Assembly (NCBI RefSeq): GCF_900156745.1
Contig: NZ_LT707065.1
Span: 1,860,001-1,924,000 of the forward strand
Length of the DNA: 64,000 bases
Direction: 5' to 3'
Source of the DNA: Achromobacter sp. MFA1 R4
Lineage (GTDB): Bacteria; Pseudomonadota; Gammaproteobacteria; Burkholderiales; Burkholderiaceae_B
A model generated the notes under the pieces. It saw only the letters and a list, made by a program, of their open reading frames with translations, searched no databases and was not told the origin of the DNA. Both the position numbers and the translations under genes were made by a program. Shown here piece after piece: positions 7,483 through 17,898 of the stretch; within the stretch, counting starts at the first letter, position 1, and every line of letters begins with the position of its first letter.

Positions 7483-7499
7483 TGCACTATAACAGCGCA
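7483..7499. promoter_or_regulatory. NtrC-like binding site upstream of gltB
   Basis: TGCACT-N5-AGCGCA differs at one position from the palindromic NtrC consensus TGCACT-N5-AGTGCA. It overlaps TATAAC (7488-7493), a possible sigma-70 -10 whose candidate -35 TTGTTA lies at a long 19-base spacing. Its position downstream of the sigma-54-like element would suit repression better than activation. Confidence 0.35.
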
Positions 7500-7613
7500 C
7501 TGAAATTATTAGGGTCATACCCCGTTTGTTTCTGTTGCACCCTACTCGCTGCGGGGGTATTGTCCGTCTCCTGCACTGCAACATTACGACGCAGGCCCAC
7601 TGCGGAGCGCGCC

Positions 7614-10600
7614 ATGCCCCAAATTACCCCGACCGAATCCTGTCCCACCCCCAAGGCGACCCCCATCGATGCCACGCGCATCGGCCTGCCTTCGGCCCAG
7701 GGCCTGTACAACCCCAAGAACGAACATGATGCCTGCGGCGTCGGCTTTGTGGCCCACATCAAGGGCAAGAAAAGCCACGCGATCATCCAGCAGGGCCTGA
7801 AGATCCTGGAAAACCTGGACCACCGCGGCGCGGTCGGCGCGGACAAGCTCATGGGCGACGGCGCGGGCATCCTGATCCAGATCCCCGACACGCTCTACCG
7901 CGACGAACTGAGCCAGCAAGGCATCATCCTGCCCCCGCCCGGCGAGTACGGCGTTGCCATGGTGTTCCTGCCCAAGGAAACCGCCTCGCGCCTGGCCTGT
8001 GAGCAGGAACTCGAGCGCTCCGTGCGCGCCGAAGGCCAGGTCGTCCTGGGTTGGCGCGACGTGCCGGTGGACGTCGACATGCCCATGTCGCCCACCGTGC
8101 GCGACTGCGAACCCGTGATCCGCCAGCTTTTCATCGGCCGCGGCGCCGACGTGATGGTGCCCGACGCGCTGGAACGCAAGCTGTACGTCATCCGCAAGAC
8201 CGCCAGCCACGCCATCCAGAACATGCACCTGGCGCACGGCAAGGAATACTTCGTGCCCTCGGCCTCGGTGCGCACCGTGGTCTACAAGGGCCTGCTGCTG
8301 GCCGACCAGGTCGGCCGCTACTACCGCGACCTGGCCGATACCCGCACGGTGTCCGCCCTGGCGCTGGTCCACCAGCGTTTCTCGACCAACACGTTCCCCG
8401 CCTGGCCGCTCGCCCACCCGTACCGCATGATCGCCCACAACGGCGAAATCAACACGGTCAAGGGCAACTTCAACTGGCTGCGCGCCCGCGAAGGCATGAT
8501 GCAGTCGGCCGTGCTGGGCGAGGACCTGAAGAAGCTGTATCCCATCGTCTATGAAGGCCAGTCGGACACCGCCACGTTCGACAACTGCCTGGAACTGCTG
8601 GTGAATTCGGGCTATTCGCTGGCCCACGCCATGATGATGATGATCCCGGAAGCCTGGGAACAGCACACGCAGATGGACGAAAGCCGCCGCGCGTTCTACG
8701 AATATCACGCCGCCATGATGGAGCCGTGGGACGGCCCGGCCGCGGTCGCGTTCACCGACGGCCGCCAGATCGGCGCCACGCTGGACCGCAACGGCCTGCG
8801 TCCCGCCCGCTACCTGGTCACCGATGACGACATGGTCATCCTGGCCTCCGAAGCCGGCACGCTGTCGATCCCCGAGAATCGCATCGTCAAGAAGTGGCGC
8901 CTGCAGCCGGGCAAGATGTTCCTGATCGACCTGGAACAGGGCCGCATCATCGACGACGCCGAGATCAAGCTGCAACTGGCCAACAGCCGCCCGTACCGTC
9001 AGTGGATCGAGCGCCTGCAGATCAAGCTGGAATCGCTGCCCGCCCCGCGCCAGGTGGCCGTGGCGACGCAATCGGCCGTGTCGCTGCTGGACCGCCAGCA
9101 GGCCTTCGGCTGGACCCAGGAAGACTACAAGTTCATCCTGGAGCCCATGGCGTCCAGCGGTGAAGAAGTCATCGGCTCGATGGGCAACGACGCGCCGCTG
9201 GCCGTGCTGTCGGACCGCGCCAAGCCGTTCTACAACTACTTCCGCCAGTTGTTCGCGCAGGTCACGAACCCGCCCATCGACCCCATCCGCGAACAGCTGG
9301 TGATGTCGCTGGTGTCCTTCATCGGCCCCAAGCCGAACCTGCTGGACATCAACAACGTCAACCCGCCGCTGCGCCTGGAAGTCTCCCAGCCGGTGCTGGA
9401 TTTCGCCGCGATGGCGCAGATCCGCGACATCGACCAGGTCACGGGCAAGAAATTCCGCAGCTTCGAACTGGACATCACGTATCCCGCCGCCTGGGGTCCC
9501 GAGGGCATCGAAGCCCGCGTGGCGGCCCTGTGCGCGCGCGCCGTCGATGCGGTGCGCAGCGGCTACAACATCCTGATCGTGTCGGACCGCTTGGTCGACA
9601 GCGAGCGCGTGGCCATCCCCGCGCTGCTGGCCACCTCGGCCGTGCACCAGCACCTGATCCGCGCCGGCCTGCGCACCAATACCGGCCTGGTCGTGGAAAC
9701 CGGCTCGGCCCGCGAAGTGCACCACTTCGCGCTGCTGGGCGGCTACGGCGCCGAAGCCATTCACCCCTACCTGGCGCTCGAATCGCTGGGCAAGATGAAT
9801 GACCCCGAAAAGGCCGTGAAGAACTACATCAAGGCGATCGGCAAGGGCCTGAACAAGGTCATGTCCAAGATGGGCATTTCCACGTACATGTCCTACACCG
9901 GCGCGCAGATCTTCGAAGCCGTGGGCCTGCAGAGCGCCCTGGTGAACAAGTACTTCACCGGCACCGCGTCCAACATCGAAGGCATCGGCATCTTCCAGGT
10001 GGCCGAAGAAGCGCTGCGCCAGCATCGCGCCGCGTTCAGCGCCGACCCGGTGCTGGCCAACGACCTGGACGCCGGCGGCGAATACGCCTACCGCGTCCGC
10101 GGCGAAGAGCACATGTGGACGCCGGACTCGATCGCCAAGCTGCAGCATGCTTCGCGCGCCAACAACTACCGCACGTACAAGGAGTACGCGCAGATCATCA
10201 ACGACCAGAGCCGCCGCCACATGACGCTGCGCGGCCTGTTCGAATTCCGCTTCGAGCCGTCGCGCGCCATTCCGCTGGACGACGTCGAGCCCGCCAAGGA
10301 AATCGTCAAGCGCTTTGCCACCGGCGCCATGTCGCTGGGGTCGATCTCGACCGAAGCCCACTCGGTGCTGGCCATCGCCATGAACCGCATCGGCGGCAAG
10401 TCCAACACGGGCGAAGGCGGCGAAGACGAACTGCGCTACCGCGCCGAAATGCGCGAAGGCAAGAGCACCATCAAGGACGGCGACACGCTGGCCTCGGTGC
10501 TGGGTTCGGACCGCATCGAAGCCGACGTCGCGCTCAAGAAGGGCGACTCGCTGCGCTCGAAGATCAAGCAGGTGGCGTCGGGCCGTTTCGGCGTGACCGC

Positions 10601-12353
10601 CGAATACCTGTCGTCCGCCGACCAGATCCAGATCAAGATGGCGCAGGGCGCCAAGCCCGGCGAAGGCGGCCAGCTGCCCGGCCACAAGGTGTCGGAATAC
10701 ATCGCCAAGCTGCGCTATTCGGTGCCGGGCGTGGGCCTGATCTCGCCCCCGCCGCACCACGACATCTACTCGATCGAAGACCTGGCGCAGCTCATCCACG
10801 ACCTGAAGAACGTCAATTCCAAGGCCTCGATCTCGGTCAAGCTGGTATCCGAAGTGGGCGTGGGCACGGTGGCCGCGGGCGTGGCCAAGGCCAAGGCCGA
10901 CCACGTCGTGATCGCCGGCCATGACGGCGGCACGGGCGCCTCGCCGGTGTCGTCCATCAAGCACGTGGGCACGCCCTGGGAACTGGGCCTGGCCGAAACG
11001 CAGCAGACCCTGGTGCTGAACCGCCTGCGCAGCCGCATCCGCGTGCAGGCCGACGGCCAGATGAAGACCGGCCGCGACGTCGTCATCGGCGCGCTGCTGG
11101 GCGCCGACGAATTCGGCTTCGCGACGGCTCCGCTGGTCGTCGAAGGCTGCATCATGATGCGCAAGTGCCACCTGAACACCTGCCCGGTGGGCGTGGCCAC
11201 GCAAGACCCCGTCCTGCGCAAGAAATTCCAGGGCAAGCCCGAACACGTCGTGAACTTCTTCTTCTTCATCGCCGAGGAAGTGCGCGAAATCATGGCCCAG
11301 CTGGGCATCCGCAAGTTCGACGACCTGATCGGCCGCGCCGACCTGCTCGACATGCGCTCGGGCGTCGAACACTGGAAGGCGCAGGGCCTGGACTTCACCC
11401 GCGTGTTCCACCAGACGCAGTCGGACGCCGAAGTGCACCAGACCGAAGAGCAGGACCACGGCCTGGCGGGCGCGCTGGACCACCTGCTGATCGAGCGCAG
11501 CAAGCCCGCGCTGGAACGCGGCGAGAAGGTGTCGTTCATCGTGCCGGTGCGCAACCGCAACCGCACCATCGGCGCCATGCTGTCCGGCGCCGTGGCCGCG
11601 CGCTACGGTCACGACGGCCTGCCCGACGACACCATCCACATCCAGTGCAACGGCACCGCCGGCCAGAGCTTCGGCGCGTTCCTCGCGCACGGCATCACCA
11701 TGGACCTGGTGGGCGAAGGCAACGACTACGTCGGCAAGGGCCTGTCGGGCGGCCGCATCATCGTGCGCTCGCCCAACGACTTCCGCGGTTTCGGCCCCGA
11801 CCACATCATCGCCGGCAATACCGTGCTGTACGGCGCGCTGGCGGGTGAAGCGTTCTTCAACGGCGTGGCCGGCGAACGCTTCGCGGTGCGCAACTCGGGC
11901 GCGGCGACCGTGGTCGAAGGCACGGGCGACCACGGCTGCGAATACATGACCGGCGGCACCGTCGTCGTGCTGGGCGCCACGGGCCGCAACTTCGCGGCGG
12001 GCATGTCCGGCGGCGTGGCCTACGTCTGGGATCCGGACCGCACGCTCAAGCATCGCGTGAACCTGTCCATGGTGGAACTGGAATCCGTGGTGCCGCATGC
12101 CGAACAGCAGTCGCAGAACAACATCGACATCTGGCACAGCGCACAGCGCGGCGGCGAGCGCGAGACGGACGAGACGATCCTGCGCCGCCTGGTGGAAGAC
12201 CACTTCCGCTACACCGGCAGCTACCGCGCCCGCGAAATCCTGGGCGACTGGGAAGCCTCGCGCGGCAAATTCGTGAAGATCATGCCGACGGACTACCGCC
12301 GTGCATTGGGTGAAATGTGGCGTGCAGCCAACCCGCAACAACTGGCTGCGTGA
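7614..12353 (+). CDS. gltB: Glutamate synthase (NADPH) large subunit
   Basis: The GltB chain of GOGAT hydrolyses glutamine and transfers the ammonia through an internal tunnel to 2-oxoglutarate, giving two glutamates with electrons from GltD. The start at 7614 has GGAG six bases upstream and gives 1579 residues. A ~40-residue propeptide precedes the catalytic N-terminal cysteine C41 (HDA/CGVGF) of the class II amidotransferase domain. The FMN-binding synthase domain follows, with the 3Fe-4S ligands in [16 protein letters not shown] near residue 1180. A C-terminal GXGXG beta-helix domain closes the protein. The length matches beta-proteobacterial GltB. gltD begins eight bases after the stop, so the two form one operon. 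Confidence 0.97.
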   Translation: MPQITPTESCPTPKATPIDATRIGLPSAQGLYNPKNEHDACGVGFVAHIKGKKSHAIIQQGLKILENLDHRGAVGADKLMGDGAGILIQIPDTLYRDELSQQGIILPPPGEYGVAMVFLPKETASRLACEQELERSVRAEGQVVLGWRDVPVDVDMPMSPTVRDCEPVIRQLFIGRGADVMVPDALERKLYVIRKTASHAIQNMHLAHGKEYFVPSASVRTVVYKGLLLADQVGRYYRDLADTRTVSALALVHQRFSTNTFPAWPLAHPYRMIAHNGEINTVKGNFNWLRAREGMMQSAVLGEDLKKLYPIVYEGQSDTATFDNCLELLVNSGYSLAHAMMMMIPEAWEQHTQMDESRRAFYEYHAAMMEPWDGPAAVAFTDGRQIGATLDRNGLRPARYLVTDDDMVILASEAGTLSIPENRIVKKWRLQPGKMFLIDLEQGRIIDDAEIKLQLANSRPYRQWIERLQIKLESLPAPRQVAVATQSAVSLLDRQQAFGWTQEDYKFILEPMASSGEEVIGSMGNDAPLAVLSDRAKPFYNYFRQLFAQVTNPPIDPIREQLVMSLVSFIGPKPNLLDINNVNPPLRLEVSQPVLDFAAMAQIRDIDQVTGKKFRSFELDITYPAAWGPEGIEARVAALCARAVDAVRSGYNILIVSDRLVDSERVAIPALLATSAVHQHLIRAGLRTNTGLVVETGSAREVHHFALLGGYGAEAIHPYLALESLGKMNDPEKAVKNYIKAIGKGLNKVMSKMGISTYMSYTGAQIFEAVGLQSALVNKYFTGTASNIEGIGIFQVAEEALRQHRAAFSADPVLANDLDAGGEYAYRVRGEEHMWTPDSIAKLQHASRANNYRTYKEYAQIINDQSRRHMTLRGLFEFRFEPSRAIPLDDVEPAKEIVKRFATGAMSLGSISTEAHSVLAIAMNRIGGKSNTGEGGEDELRYRAEMREGKSTIKDGDTLASVLGSDRIEADVALKKGDSLRSKIKQVASGRFGVTAEYLSSADQIQIKMAQGAKPGEGGQLPGHKVSEYIAKLRYSVPGVGLISPPPHHDIYSIEDLAQLIHDLKNVNSKASISVKLVSEVGVGTVAAGVAKAKADHVVIAGHDGGTGASPVSSIKHVGTPWELGLAETQQTLVLNRLRSRIRVQADGQMKTGRDVVIGALLGADEFGFATAPLVVEGCIMMRKCHLNTCPVGVATQDPVLRKKFQGKPEHVVNFFFFIAEEVREIMAQLGIRKFDDLIGRADLLDMRSGVEHWKAQGLDFTRVFHQTQSDAEVHQTEEQDHGLAGALDHLLIERSKPALERGEKVSFIVPVRNRNRTIGAMLSGAVAARYGHDGLPDDTIHIQCNGTAGQSFGAFLAHGITMDLVGEGNDYVGKGLSGGRIIVRSPNDFRGFGPDHIIAGNTVLYGALAGEAFFNGVAGERFAVRNSGAATVVEGTGDHGCEYMTGGTVVVLGATGRNFAAGMSGGVAYVWDPDRTLKHRVNLSMVELESVVPHAEQQSQNNIDIWHSAQRGGERETDETILRRLVEDHFRYTGSYRAREILGDWEASRGKFVKIMPTDYRRALGEMWRAANPQQLAA

Positions 12354-12361
12354 GGGATACC

Positions 12362-13828
12362 ATGGGAAAGATCACTGGCTTTATGGAATACCAGCGCCTG
12401 CAGGAGGCCTCCGAGGCCCCGCAGAAGCGGCTGAAGAACTGGCGCGAATTCGTGCTGCACCTGACCGACGACCAGGCCAAGCAGCAGGCGGCGCGCTGCA
12501 TGGACTGCGGCATCCCGTTCTGCAACAACGGCTGCCCGGTCAACAACATCATCCCGGACTGGAATGACCTGGTGTACAAGCAGGACTGGCGCCGCGCGCT
12601 GGACGTGCTGCACTCCACCAACAATTTTCCGGAGTTCACGGGCCGCATCTGCCCGGCGCCGTGCGAAGCCGCCTGTACCTTGAACATCAACAGCGACGCC
12701 GTGGGCATCAAGTCCATCGAGCACGCGATCATCGACAAGGGCTGGGCCGAAGGCTGGGTCGCGCCGCAAGTGCCGGCGCGCAAGACGGGCAAGAAGGTCG
12801 CCGTCGTGGGCTCCGGCCCCGCCGGCATGGCGTGCGCGCAGCAGTTGGCGCGCGCGGGCCACTCCGTGACCCTCTTTGAAAAGAGCGACCGCATCGGCGG
12901 CCTGCTGCGCTACGGCATCCCCGATTTCAAGCTCGAAAAGCACCAGATCGACCGCCGCATCTCGCAGATGGAAGCCGAGGGCGTGGAATTCGCGCCGTCG
13001 ACCTACGTCGGCAATCCGAAGGATCCGGTGGCCGATGGCCTGACCGTGCGCACCCCGCAATCGCTGATGGCCGAGTTCGACGCCGTCGTGATGAGCGGCG
13101 GTTCGGAAACGCCGCGCGACCTGCCGGTGCCGGGCCGCGAGCTCGAAGGCGTGTACTTCGCCATGGACTTCCTGCGCCAGCAGAACAAGGCCGTGGCGGG
13201 CGACCGCCTGGCCAACCAGACGCTGGCCAAGGGCAAGCATGTCGTGGTCATCGGCGGCGGCGACACGGGTTCCGACTGCGTCGGCACCAGCAACCGCCAT
13301 GGCGCGGCCTCGGTCACGCAGTTCGAACTGATGCCCCAGCCGCCCGAGTCCGAGAACAAGGCCATGACCTGGCCCTACTGGCCGCTGAAGATGCGCACCT
13401 CGTCCTCGCACGAGGAAGGCTGCGATCGCGACTGGTCCGTGACCACCAAGCTGCTCAAGGGCGCCAACGGCAAGGTCGAGAAACTGGTCGGCGCGCGCGT
13501 CGAGTGGTTCAAGGACGAGGCCACCGGCCAGATGAAGATGCGCGAGGTCGAAGGCTCCGAGTTCGAGATCAAGGCGGACCTGGTGCTGCTGGCCATGGGT
13601 TTCGTGTCGCCGGTGCAGAACGTGCTGGACGCGTTCGGCGTGGATCGCGATGGCCGCGGCAACGTGCGCGCCAACACCGACGACTACCGCACCAACGTGG
13701 AAAAGGTCTTCGCCGCCGGCGACATGCGCCGCGGCCAGTCCCTGGTGGTGTGGGCCATCCGCGAAGGCCGCCAGTGCGCCCGTTCGGTCGACGCCTACCT
13801 CATGGGCAGCAGCGACCTGCCGCGCTGA
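12362..13828 (+). CDS. gltD: Glutamate synthase (NADPH) small subunit
   Basis: The GltD chain takes electrons from NADPH through FAD and two 4Fe-4S clusters to GltB. The 488-residue product begins with the cluster-binding region ([14 protein letters not shown], residues ~42-55, and CPAPCEAAC near 98-106). The FAD dinucleotide fold follows ([14 protein letters not shown], from ~146), then the NADPH fold ([13 protein letters not shown], near 295). The start at 12362 is preceded by GAGGGA that overlaps the gltB stop, which indicates translational coupling. An earlier in-frame start at 12317 inside gltB is rejected. A strong terminator follows the gene. Confidence 0.97.
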   Translation: MGKITGFMEYQRLQEASEAPQKRLKNWREFVLHLTDDQAKQQAARCMDCGIPFCNNGCPVNNIIPDWNDLVYKQDWRRALDVLHSTNNFPEFTGRICPAPCEAACTLNINSDAVGIKSIEHAIIDKGWAEGWVAPQVPARKTGKKVAVVGSGPAGMACAQQLARAGHSVTLFEKSDRIGGLLRYGIPDFKLEKHQIDRRISQMEAEGVEFAPSTYVGNPKDPVADGLTVRTPQSLMAEFDAVVMSGGSETPRDLPVPGRELEGVYFAMDFLRQQNKAVAGDRLANQTLAKGKHVVVIGGGDTGSDCVGTSNRHGAASVTQFELMPQPPESENKAMTWPYWPLKMRTSSSHEEGCDRDWSVTTKLLKGANGKVEKLVGARVEWFKDEATGQMKMREVEGSEFEIKADLVLLAMGFVSPVQNVLDAFGVDRDGRGNVRANTDDYRTNVEKVFAAGDMRRGQSLVVWAIREGRQCARSVDAYLMGSSDLPR

Positions 13829-13845
13829 CAGCGCCCCGCTTCATC

Positions 13846-13884
13846 AACGCCGCCGAGCGCCCCGCGCCGGCGGCGTTTTTTTTT
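13846..13884 (+). terminator. Rho-independent terminator of gltBD
   Basis: A 10-bp perfect stem AACGCCGCCG/CGGCGGCGTT (13846-13855 with 13868-13877) is followed by an uninterrupted T-run to 13884. It begins 18 bases after the gltD stop. Confidence 0.93.
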
Positions 13885-13950
13885 GCGCGCCGGCTGGACT
13901 GACCCGCGTGTTGCGGCATAACCACTTTTTGAAAGCGGTCTTTTCAAGAT

Positions 13951-13964
13951 TTGACACACGTCAA
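13951..13964. promoter_or_regulatory. FNR/ANR-type box upstream of ompW
   Basis: TTGAC-ACAC-GTCAA is a perfect dyad of the CRP/FNR family type TTGAY-N4-RTCAA, 63 bp before the ompW ATG. A weak -10 candidate (GAATCT, 13986-13991, with a TG two bases before it) has its centre ~31 bp downstream of the box centre. That fits class II activation at -41.5. Confidence 0.7.
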
Positions 13965-14027
13965 GTTGGGGGACGGGGCGGTCTGCGAATCTGTCGGCTC
14001 ACCCCCACGGAAAGATCGGAGAAGAAA

Positions 14028-14669
14028 ATGTTTTCGCTGAATGGGCGTATCCGCGCCACCGCCATTGCCGGTTTGATCGCTGCCGGCGCATTTGCCGCCC
14101 CCGCCCATGCCCACGAAGCCGGCGACGTGCTGTTCCGCGTCGGCGTGACGCAAGTGCGCCCCTCGCAGAACAATGGCTCGGTGCTGGATGGCGCCGTGAA
14201 GCTGGATGTGAGCAACAACGTGCGCCCCAGCTTCACCCTGGCCTACATGGCCACCCGCAACATCGGCATCGAGCTGCTGGGCGCCTGGCCGTTCCAGCAT
14301 GACGTCAGCGGCAGCGGCGGCCTGGGCAAGATCGGCTCCACCAAGCAGCTTCCCCCCACGCTGAGCCTGCAATGGCACATCCTGCCCGACAGCATGATCC
14401 AGCCCTACATCGGCGTCGGCATCAACTACACGCACTTCTTCGACACCAAGGCCGAAGGCGCGCTCAAGGGCTCGGACCTGAAGCTGGGCGACTCCTGGGG
14501 CGTGGCGGCGCAACTGGGCGCGGACATCAAGATCAATGACCGCTGGTTCATGAACGCCGACATCCGCTACATCGACATCAAGTCCAAGGTGAAGCTGGAC
14601 GGCGAACGTGTCGGCACCGCGCGGATCGACCCGTGGGTGGCCACGGTGGGCGTCGGCTACCGCTTCTGA
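14028..14669 (+). CDS. ompW: Outer membrane protein OmpW family
   Basis: OmpW is an eight-stranded outer-membrane beta-barrel with a hydrophobic channel, thought to pass small hydrophobic compounds. The 213-residue product has a signal peptide ending at ...APAHA (cleavage ~residue 28). The mature start HEAGDVLFRVGVTQVRP is typical, mid-barrel strands include QPYIGVGINYT, and the C-terminal strand closes with the barrel signature ...VGVGYRF. The start at 14028 has GGAG five bases upstream. It is monocistronic and carries an FNR-type box in its promoter, which agrees with oxygen-dependent control of ompW in enterobacteria. Confidence 0.93.
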   Translation: MFSLNGRIRATAIAGLIAAGAFAAPAHAHEAGDVLFRVGVTQVRPSQNNGSVLDGAVKLDVSNNVRPSFTLAYMATRNIGIELLGAWPFQHDVSGSGGLGKIGSTKQLPPTLSLQWHILPDSMIQPYIGVGINYTHFFDTKAEGALKGSDLKLGDSWGVAAQLGADIKINDRWFMNADIRYIDIKSKVKLDGERVGTARIDPWVATVGVGYRF

Positions 14670-14711
14670 GTGCGGCGCTGGACGATGCGCGCGGACACCG
14701 CGCGCATCGAT

Positions 14712-15584
14712 TCATTCCTGCGGCGCCTGCAGCCGGCTACGCAGGGCCTGCAATGCGGGCGTGTCATCGTCGGCGCGCCACACAAGCTGGGTCAGCGCCT
14801 GCCCATGCGGTCCGGACAGGGCGCCCACGCGCACCGTGTTCTCCGCCCCCAGCACCGCCAGTACCGACCGCGGCACGATCGCCACGCCCGTTCCCGCGGC
14901 CACGCACGCCACGATGGCGTGATACGACGCAAACTCCATCACCTTGCCGGGCGCGATGCCCTCCTGGTTCAGCCACGATTCCAGGATGCGCCGGTATGAG
15001 CACCCCGCCGCGAACGCGATGACGCTGCGGCTGCCCAGGTCCTTCGCGCCGCCGATCGGATCCCAGGCCAGCGGCGAGATCAGCGCGAGTTCCTCCTTGA
15101 AGGCATCCATCGTCGCCAGGCCGTCCGCCGCAAAGGGCTGCGCGACAAAGGCGGCCTCGATCTCGTAATTGCGGACCTTGGCGGCCAGGGCGCCCGAGGT
15201 GCCGGTGACCAGTTCGATGCGCACCTGCGGCCACGCCGCGTGATAGGCCGCCAGGATGGGCGGCAGGCGGGCGGCGGCCGTGCTTTCCATGGTGCCGATG
15301 CGCAAGACGCCCTGCAGCGCGCCTTCGCGCACCGCGGACTGGGCCTCGTCGGACAGGCGCAGCAGCCGGTCCGCGTAGGAGAGCAGCACGCGCCCCTGGT
15401 CCGACAGCACCAGGCGGCGGTTCTGGCGCCGAAAGAGCGGCGTTCCCAGCGAGGTTTCCAGCTGCTTGAGCCGGGTCGACACATTGGACTGCACCCGGTT
15501 CAGGTGCGCGGCGGCGCGCGCCACGCCGCCCTGGTCCGCCACGGTCTTGAATATCTGCAGCGCGTCGAGGTCCAAGTTTCTCAT
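14712..15584 (-). CDS. LysR-family transcriptional regulator
   Basis: This is a 290-residue LysR-type regulator. The winged helix-turn-helix covers residues ~5-63 (LDALQIFKTVADQGGVARAAAHLNRVQSNVSTRLKQLE) and a periplasmic-binding-protein-like effector domain fills ~90-285. It is divergently transcribed from the MFS transporter gene at 15649, with only 64 bp between the start codons. That gap is very AT-rich compared with its surroundings and holds TCTT/AAGA half-sites near 15600-15622. By the usual rule for such pairs it likely controls the transporter. The effector is unknown. Confidence 0.88.
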   Translation of the reverse strand: MRNLDLDALQIFKTVADQGGVARAAAHLNRVQSNVSTRLKQLETSLGTPLFRRQNRRLVLSDQGRVLLSYADRLLRLSDEAQSAVREGALQGVLRIGTMESTAAARLPPILAAYHAAWPQVRIELVTGTSGALAAKVRNYEIEAAFVAQPFAADGLATMDAFKEELALISPLAWDPIGGAKDLGSRSVIAFAAGCSYRRILESWLNQEGIAPGKVMEFASYHAIVACVAAGTGVAIVPRSVLAVLGAENTVRVGALSGPHGQALTQLVWRADDDTPALQALRSRLQAPQE

Positions 15585-15648
15585 TTTGGGAACTCACGTT
15601 CTTAATAATTCACTATTCAAGATATTAGTACAGCCGTAGAGTGGGGCC

Positions 15649-16878
15649 ATGTCAACGCCTGCTTACCCTTCCCTCGACCCCACCGCCAGCGCCGCGCGCC
15701 TGGCGTGGCCCGCCGCCCTTGCGCTGGCGGCCGCCATGGGCATCGGCCGTTTCGCCTTCACGCCGGTATGGCCGCTGATGGCGCAGGAGTCCGGGCTGTC
15801 GCTCGCGCAGGGCGGCTGGATGGCGTCGGCCAACTATGCCGGCTACCTGCTCGGCGCGCTGGCCGCGATCGCCTGGCCCGTGCGCCGGTTGCGCGCGACG
15901 CTGGCGGCCAGCCTGGCCGCCGTCGCGGCGCTGACGCTGGCCATGCCGCTGCTGGACAGCGTGGCGGGCTGGTCGATGCTGCGGCTGGCCGCCGGATATG
16001 CCAGCGCCAGCGCCTTCATCTGCGTGGCGGCCTGGCGCCCGGTTCCTCCCGGAGACCCGCGCGAGCCCTCCGCGTCGGCCGTGACGTACGCAGGCGTGGG
16101 CGCCGGGATCGCGCTGACGGGGCTGGCCTGCCTGGTCCTCATGGCCTGGGGCGCGAGCGCCAACCTGACCTGGATCGTGCTGGGCGCGCTGGCCTTGGCG
16201 CTGTCGGCGGCGGCCTGGCCCGGCCTGAGCCGGCAGGCGCCCCCGGTCCGGCGTGCCGCCACGGGCGCTCCGTCCACCCGACTGCCGCACGGCATCGCCG
16301 CGCTGTCGCTGCACTATGGCGTCTTCGGCGTCGGTTACATCATTCCCGCCACCTTCCTGCCGGCGATGGCCAAGGAGATCCTGCCCGACCCGGCCATCTT
16401 CGGCTGGGCCTGGCCCCTCTTCGGCCTGGCGGCAGCGCTGTCCTGCCTGCTGGTGCCCCGCCTGGCGCGCGGCCGCGACGACCGGCAGGTCTGGCGCGGC
16501 GCGCAGGCCCTGATGGCCGCCGGCATGCTGGCGGTGGCCCTGTGGCATCACATTGCCGCCGTGATCCTGGCGGCACTCCTGGTCGGGGGCACGTTCATGG
16601 TGATCACGCAGGCGGGCATGCTGACCGCCCGGCGCCTGTCGGGCGCGGCGGCCCCGCGCGCGGCCGCCATCATGACGGCGGCCTTCGCGGCGGGACAGAT
16701 CCTGGGACCGCTGCTGGCGTCGTGGGCGGAGCACTGGGGCGCGGGGCTGCCGCAGGTGCTGGCGGGCAGCGCGGCTCTGCTGGCCGCGTCGGCCTGGGGA
16801 TTGGGAAAAGTCACGACAGATGGCAATGGCGCTGGGCATAATGCCATCGGCCCTTCGGGCCCATCACACAGCAATTAG
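15649..16878 (+). CDS. YbfB/YjiJ-type MFS transporter
   Basis: This is a 409-residue major facilitator superfamily protein of the inner membrane, with about twelve predicted helices. The first helix carries the subfamily mark ALAAAMGIGRFAFTPVWPLM (residues ~25-44), characteristic of the YbfB/YjiJ group of uncharacterised exporters. Helices are rich in Ala and Gly with few charged residues. The substrate is unknown. It is divergent from a LysR-type regulator, its likely controller, and 24 bp precede the next gene, a Bug-type binding protein. Confidence 0.87.
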   Translation: MSTPAYPSLDPTASAARLAWPAALALAAAMGIGRFAFTPVWPLMAQESGLSLAQGGWMASANYAGYLLGALAAIAWPVRRLRATLAASLAAVAALTLAMPLLDSVAGWSMLRLAAGYASASAFICVAAWRPVPPGDPREPSASAVTYAGVGAGIALTGLACLVLMAWGASANLTWIVLGALALALSAAAWPGLSRQAPPVRRAATGAPSTRLPHGIAALSLHYGVFGVGYIIPATFLPAMAKEILPDPAIFGWAWPLFGLAAALSCLLVPRLARGRDDRQVWRGAQALMAAGMLAVALWHHIAAVILAALLVGGTFMVITQAGMLTARRLSGAAAPRAAAIMTAAFAAGQILGPLLASWAEHWGAGLPQVLAGSAALLAASAWGLGKVTTDGNGAGHNAIGPSGPSHSN

Positions 16879-16902
16879 AAAGCAGGAAGAGGAGTCCCCA
16901 GC

Positions 16903-17880
16903 ATGAAAGCATTGCGCCCCCTGATCGCCGCCCTCGCGGCCGCCACCGCCTTCGCAGGCGCCGCCCAGGCCCAGACCGGCGACTGGCCCGCCAAACCCGT
17001 AACCATGATCGTGCCCTACGCGCCGGGCGGCTTTGCCGACACCCGCGTGCGCCTTTTGGCGCGCAAACTGGGCGAATCGCTGGGCCAGCCCATCGTGGTG
17101 GAAAACAAGGCGGGCGCGGGCGGCGTGGTCGGCACCAACCTCATCGCCAAGGCGGCCCCGGACGGTTACACCATCGGCACGGGCAACCTGGCCCCCATGG
17201 CGGTCAACCCGTCCTTGATGAAGGAAATGCCCTACAACCCGCAAAAGGACCTGGCCCCGATCATCCTGATCGAAAACAGCCCGCTGGTCCTGAGCGTGAA
17301 CAATGAACTGCCGGTCAAGACGCTGGCCGACCTGATCGCGCTGGCCAAGAAGGAACCCGGCAAGCTGACCTTCGGTTCGTCCGGCGTGGGCGGCGCGCAC
17401 CACCTGTCGGGCGAGATGTTCCGTGAACAAGCCAAGATCGACATCGTCCACGTCCCCTATAAAGGCGGCAGCCTGGCCGCCACCGACCTGATGGGCGGCC
17501 ACATCGCCATGATGTTCGAAATGGGCTATTCCGCGTTGCCCGCCATCCAGGGCAAGAAGATCCACCCCATCGCCGTCACGTCCGCCAAGCGCCTGGCCGT
17601 GCTGCCCGACGTGCCGACCATGGCCGAATCCGGCCTGCCGGGTTTCGAGTCGTACAACTGGCAGGGCATCGTCGCGCCCGCCGGCACGCCCGCGCCGATC
17701 ATCGCCAGGCTCAACGCCGAGTTCAACCGCATCCTGAAGGATCCGGATGTGCAGAAGGCGATTGCCGATACGGGCAGCCAGGCCGGCGGCGGCACGCCCG
17801 AGGAGTTCGCCGCGTTCATCAAGAACGAAAGCGAAAAGTGGGCGCACGTCATCAAGGCTGGAAACATCCAGCTTCAATAA
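16903..17880 (+). CDS. Bug-family tripartite tricarboxylate transporter substrate-binding protein
   Basis: This is a periplasmic solute-binding protein of the Bug (TctC) family, which is greatly expanded in Bordetella and Achromobacter. The 325-residue product has a signal peptide ending AQA/QTGD (~residue 25). The family motif follows (PAKPVTMIVPYAPGGFADTRVRLLA, from ~28), then the VVENKAGAGGVVGT loop and APDGYTIG. These loops bind the carboxylates of the ligand. GAGGAG precedes the start. No TctAB membrane partners are adjacent, which is common for orphan Bug genes. It probably forms a unit with the flavin oxidoreductase 18 bp downstream. The ligand is unknown. Confidence 0.93.
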   Translation: MKALRPLIAALAAATAFAGAAQAQTGDWPAKPVTMIVPYAPGGFADTRVRLLARKLGESLGQPIVVENKAGAGGVVGTNLIAKAAPDGYTIGTGNLAPMAVNPSLMKEMPYNPQKDLAPIILIENSPLVLSVNNELPVKTLADLIALAKKEPGKLTFGSSGVGGAHHLSGEMFREQAKIDIVHVPYKGGSLAATDLMGGHIAMMFEMGYSALPAIQGKKIHPIAVTSAKRLAVLPDVPTMAESGLPGFESYNWQGIVAPAGTPAPIIARLNAEFNRILKDPDVQKAIADTGSQAGGGTPEEFAAFIKNESEKWAHVIKAGNIQLQ

Positions 17881-17898
17881 CCTCCCAGGAGTTTTCCC

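Larger units (their letters stand above)
7269..7613 (+). other. Long AT-rich leader/promoter region of gltB
   Basis: These 345 bases hold no convincing gene. The gltB frame happens to stay open upstream to 7401, but the ribosome site at 7604-7607 and family length favour the start at 7614. The stretch 7450-7510 is AT-rich and holds the regulatory candidates listed separately. A possible leader stem pairs TACCCCG near 7518 with CGGGGGTA near 7553 (one bulge). Confidence 0.5.

Noticed and set aside
7401..7613. N-terminal extension of gltB of 71 residues including a hydrophobic stretch
   Set aside because: It runs through the regulatory leader, has no ribosome site, and would push the propeptide far beyond family length. 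GGAG at 7604 supports the ATG at 7614.
7584..12341. A 1585-codon open frame on the minus strand opposite gltB
   Set aside because: It is a shadow caused by high third-position GC in gltB. Its translation is rich in His, Arg, Ala and Gly without family motifs, while the plus strand encodes a complete GltB.
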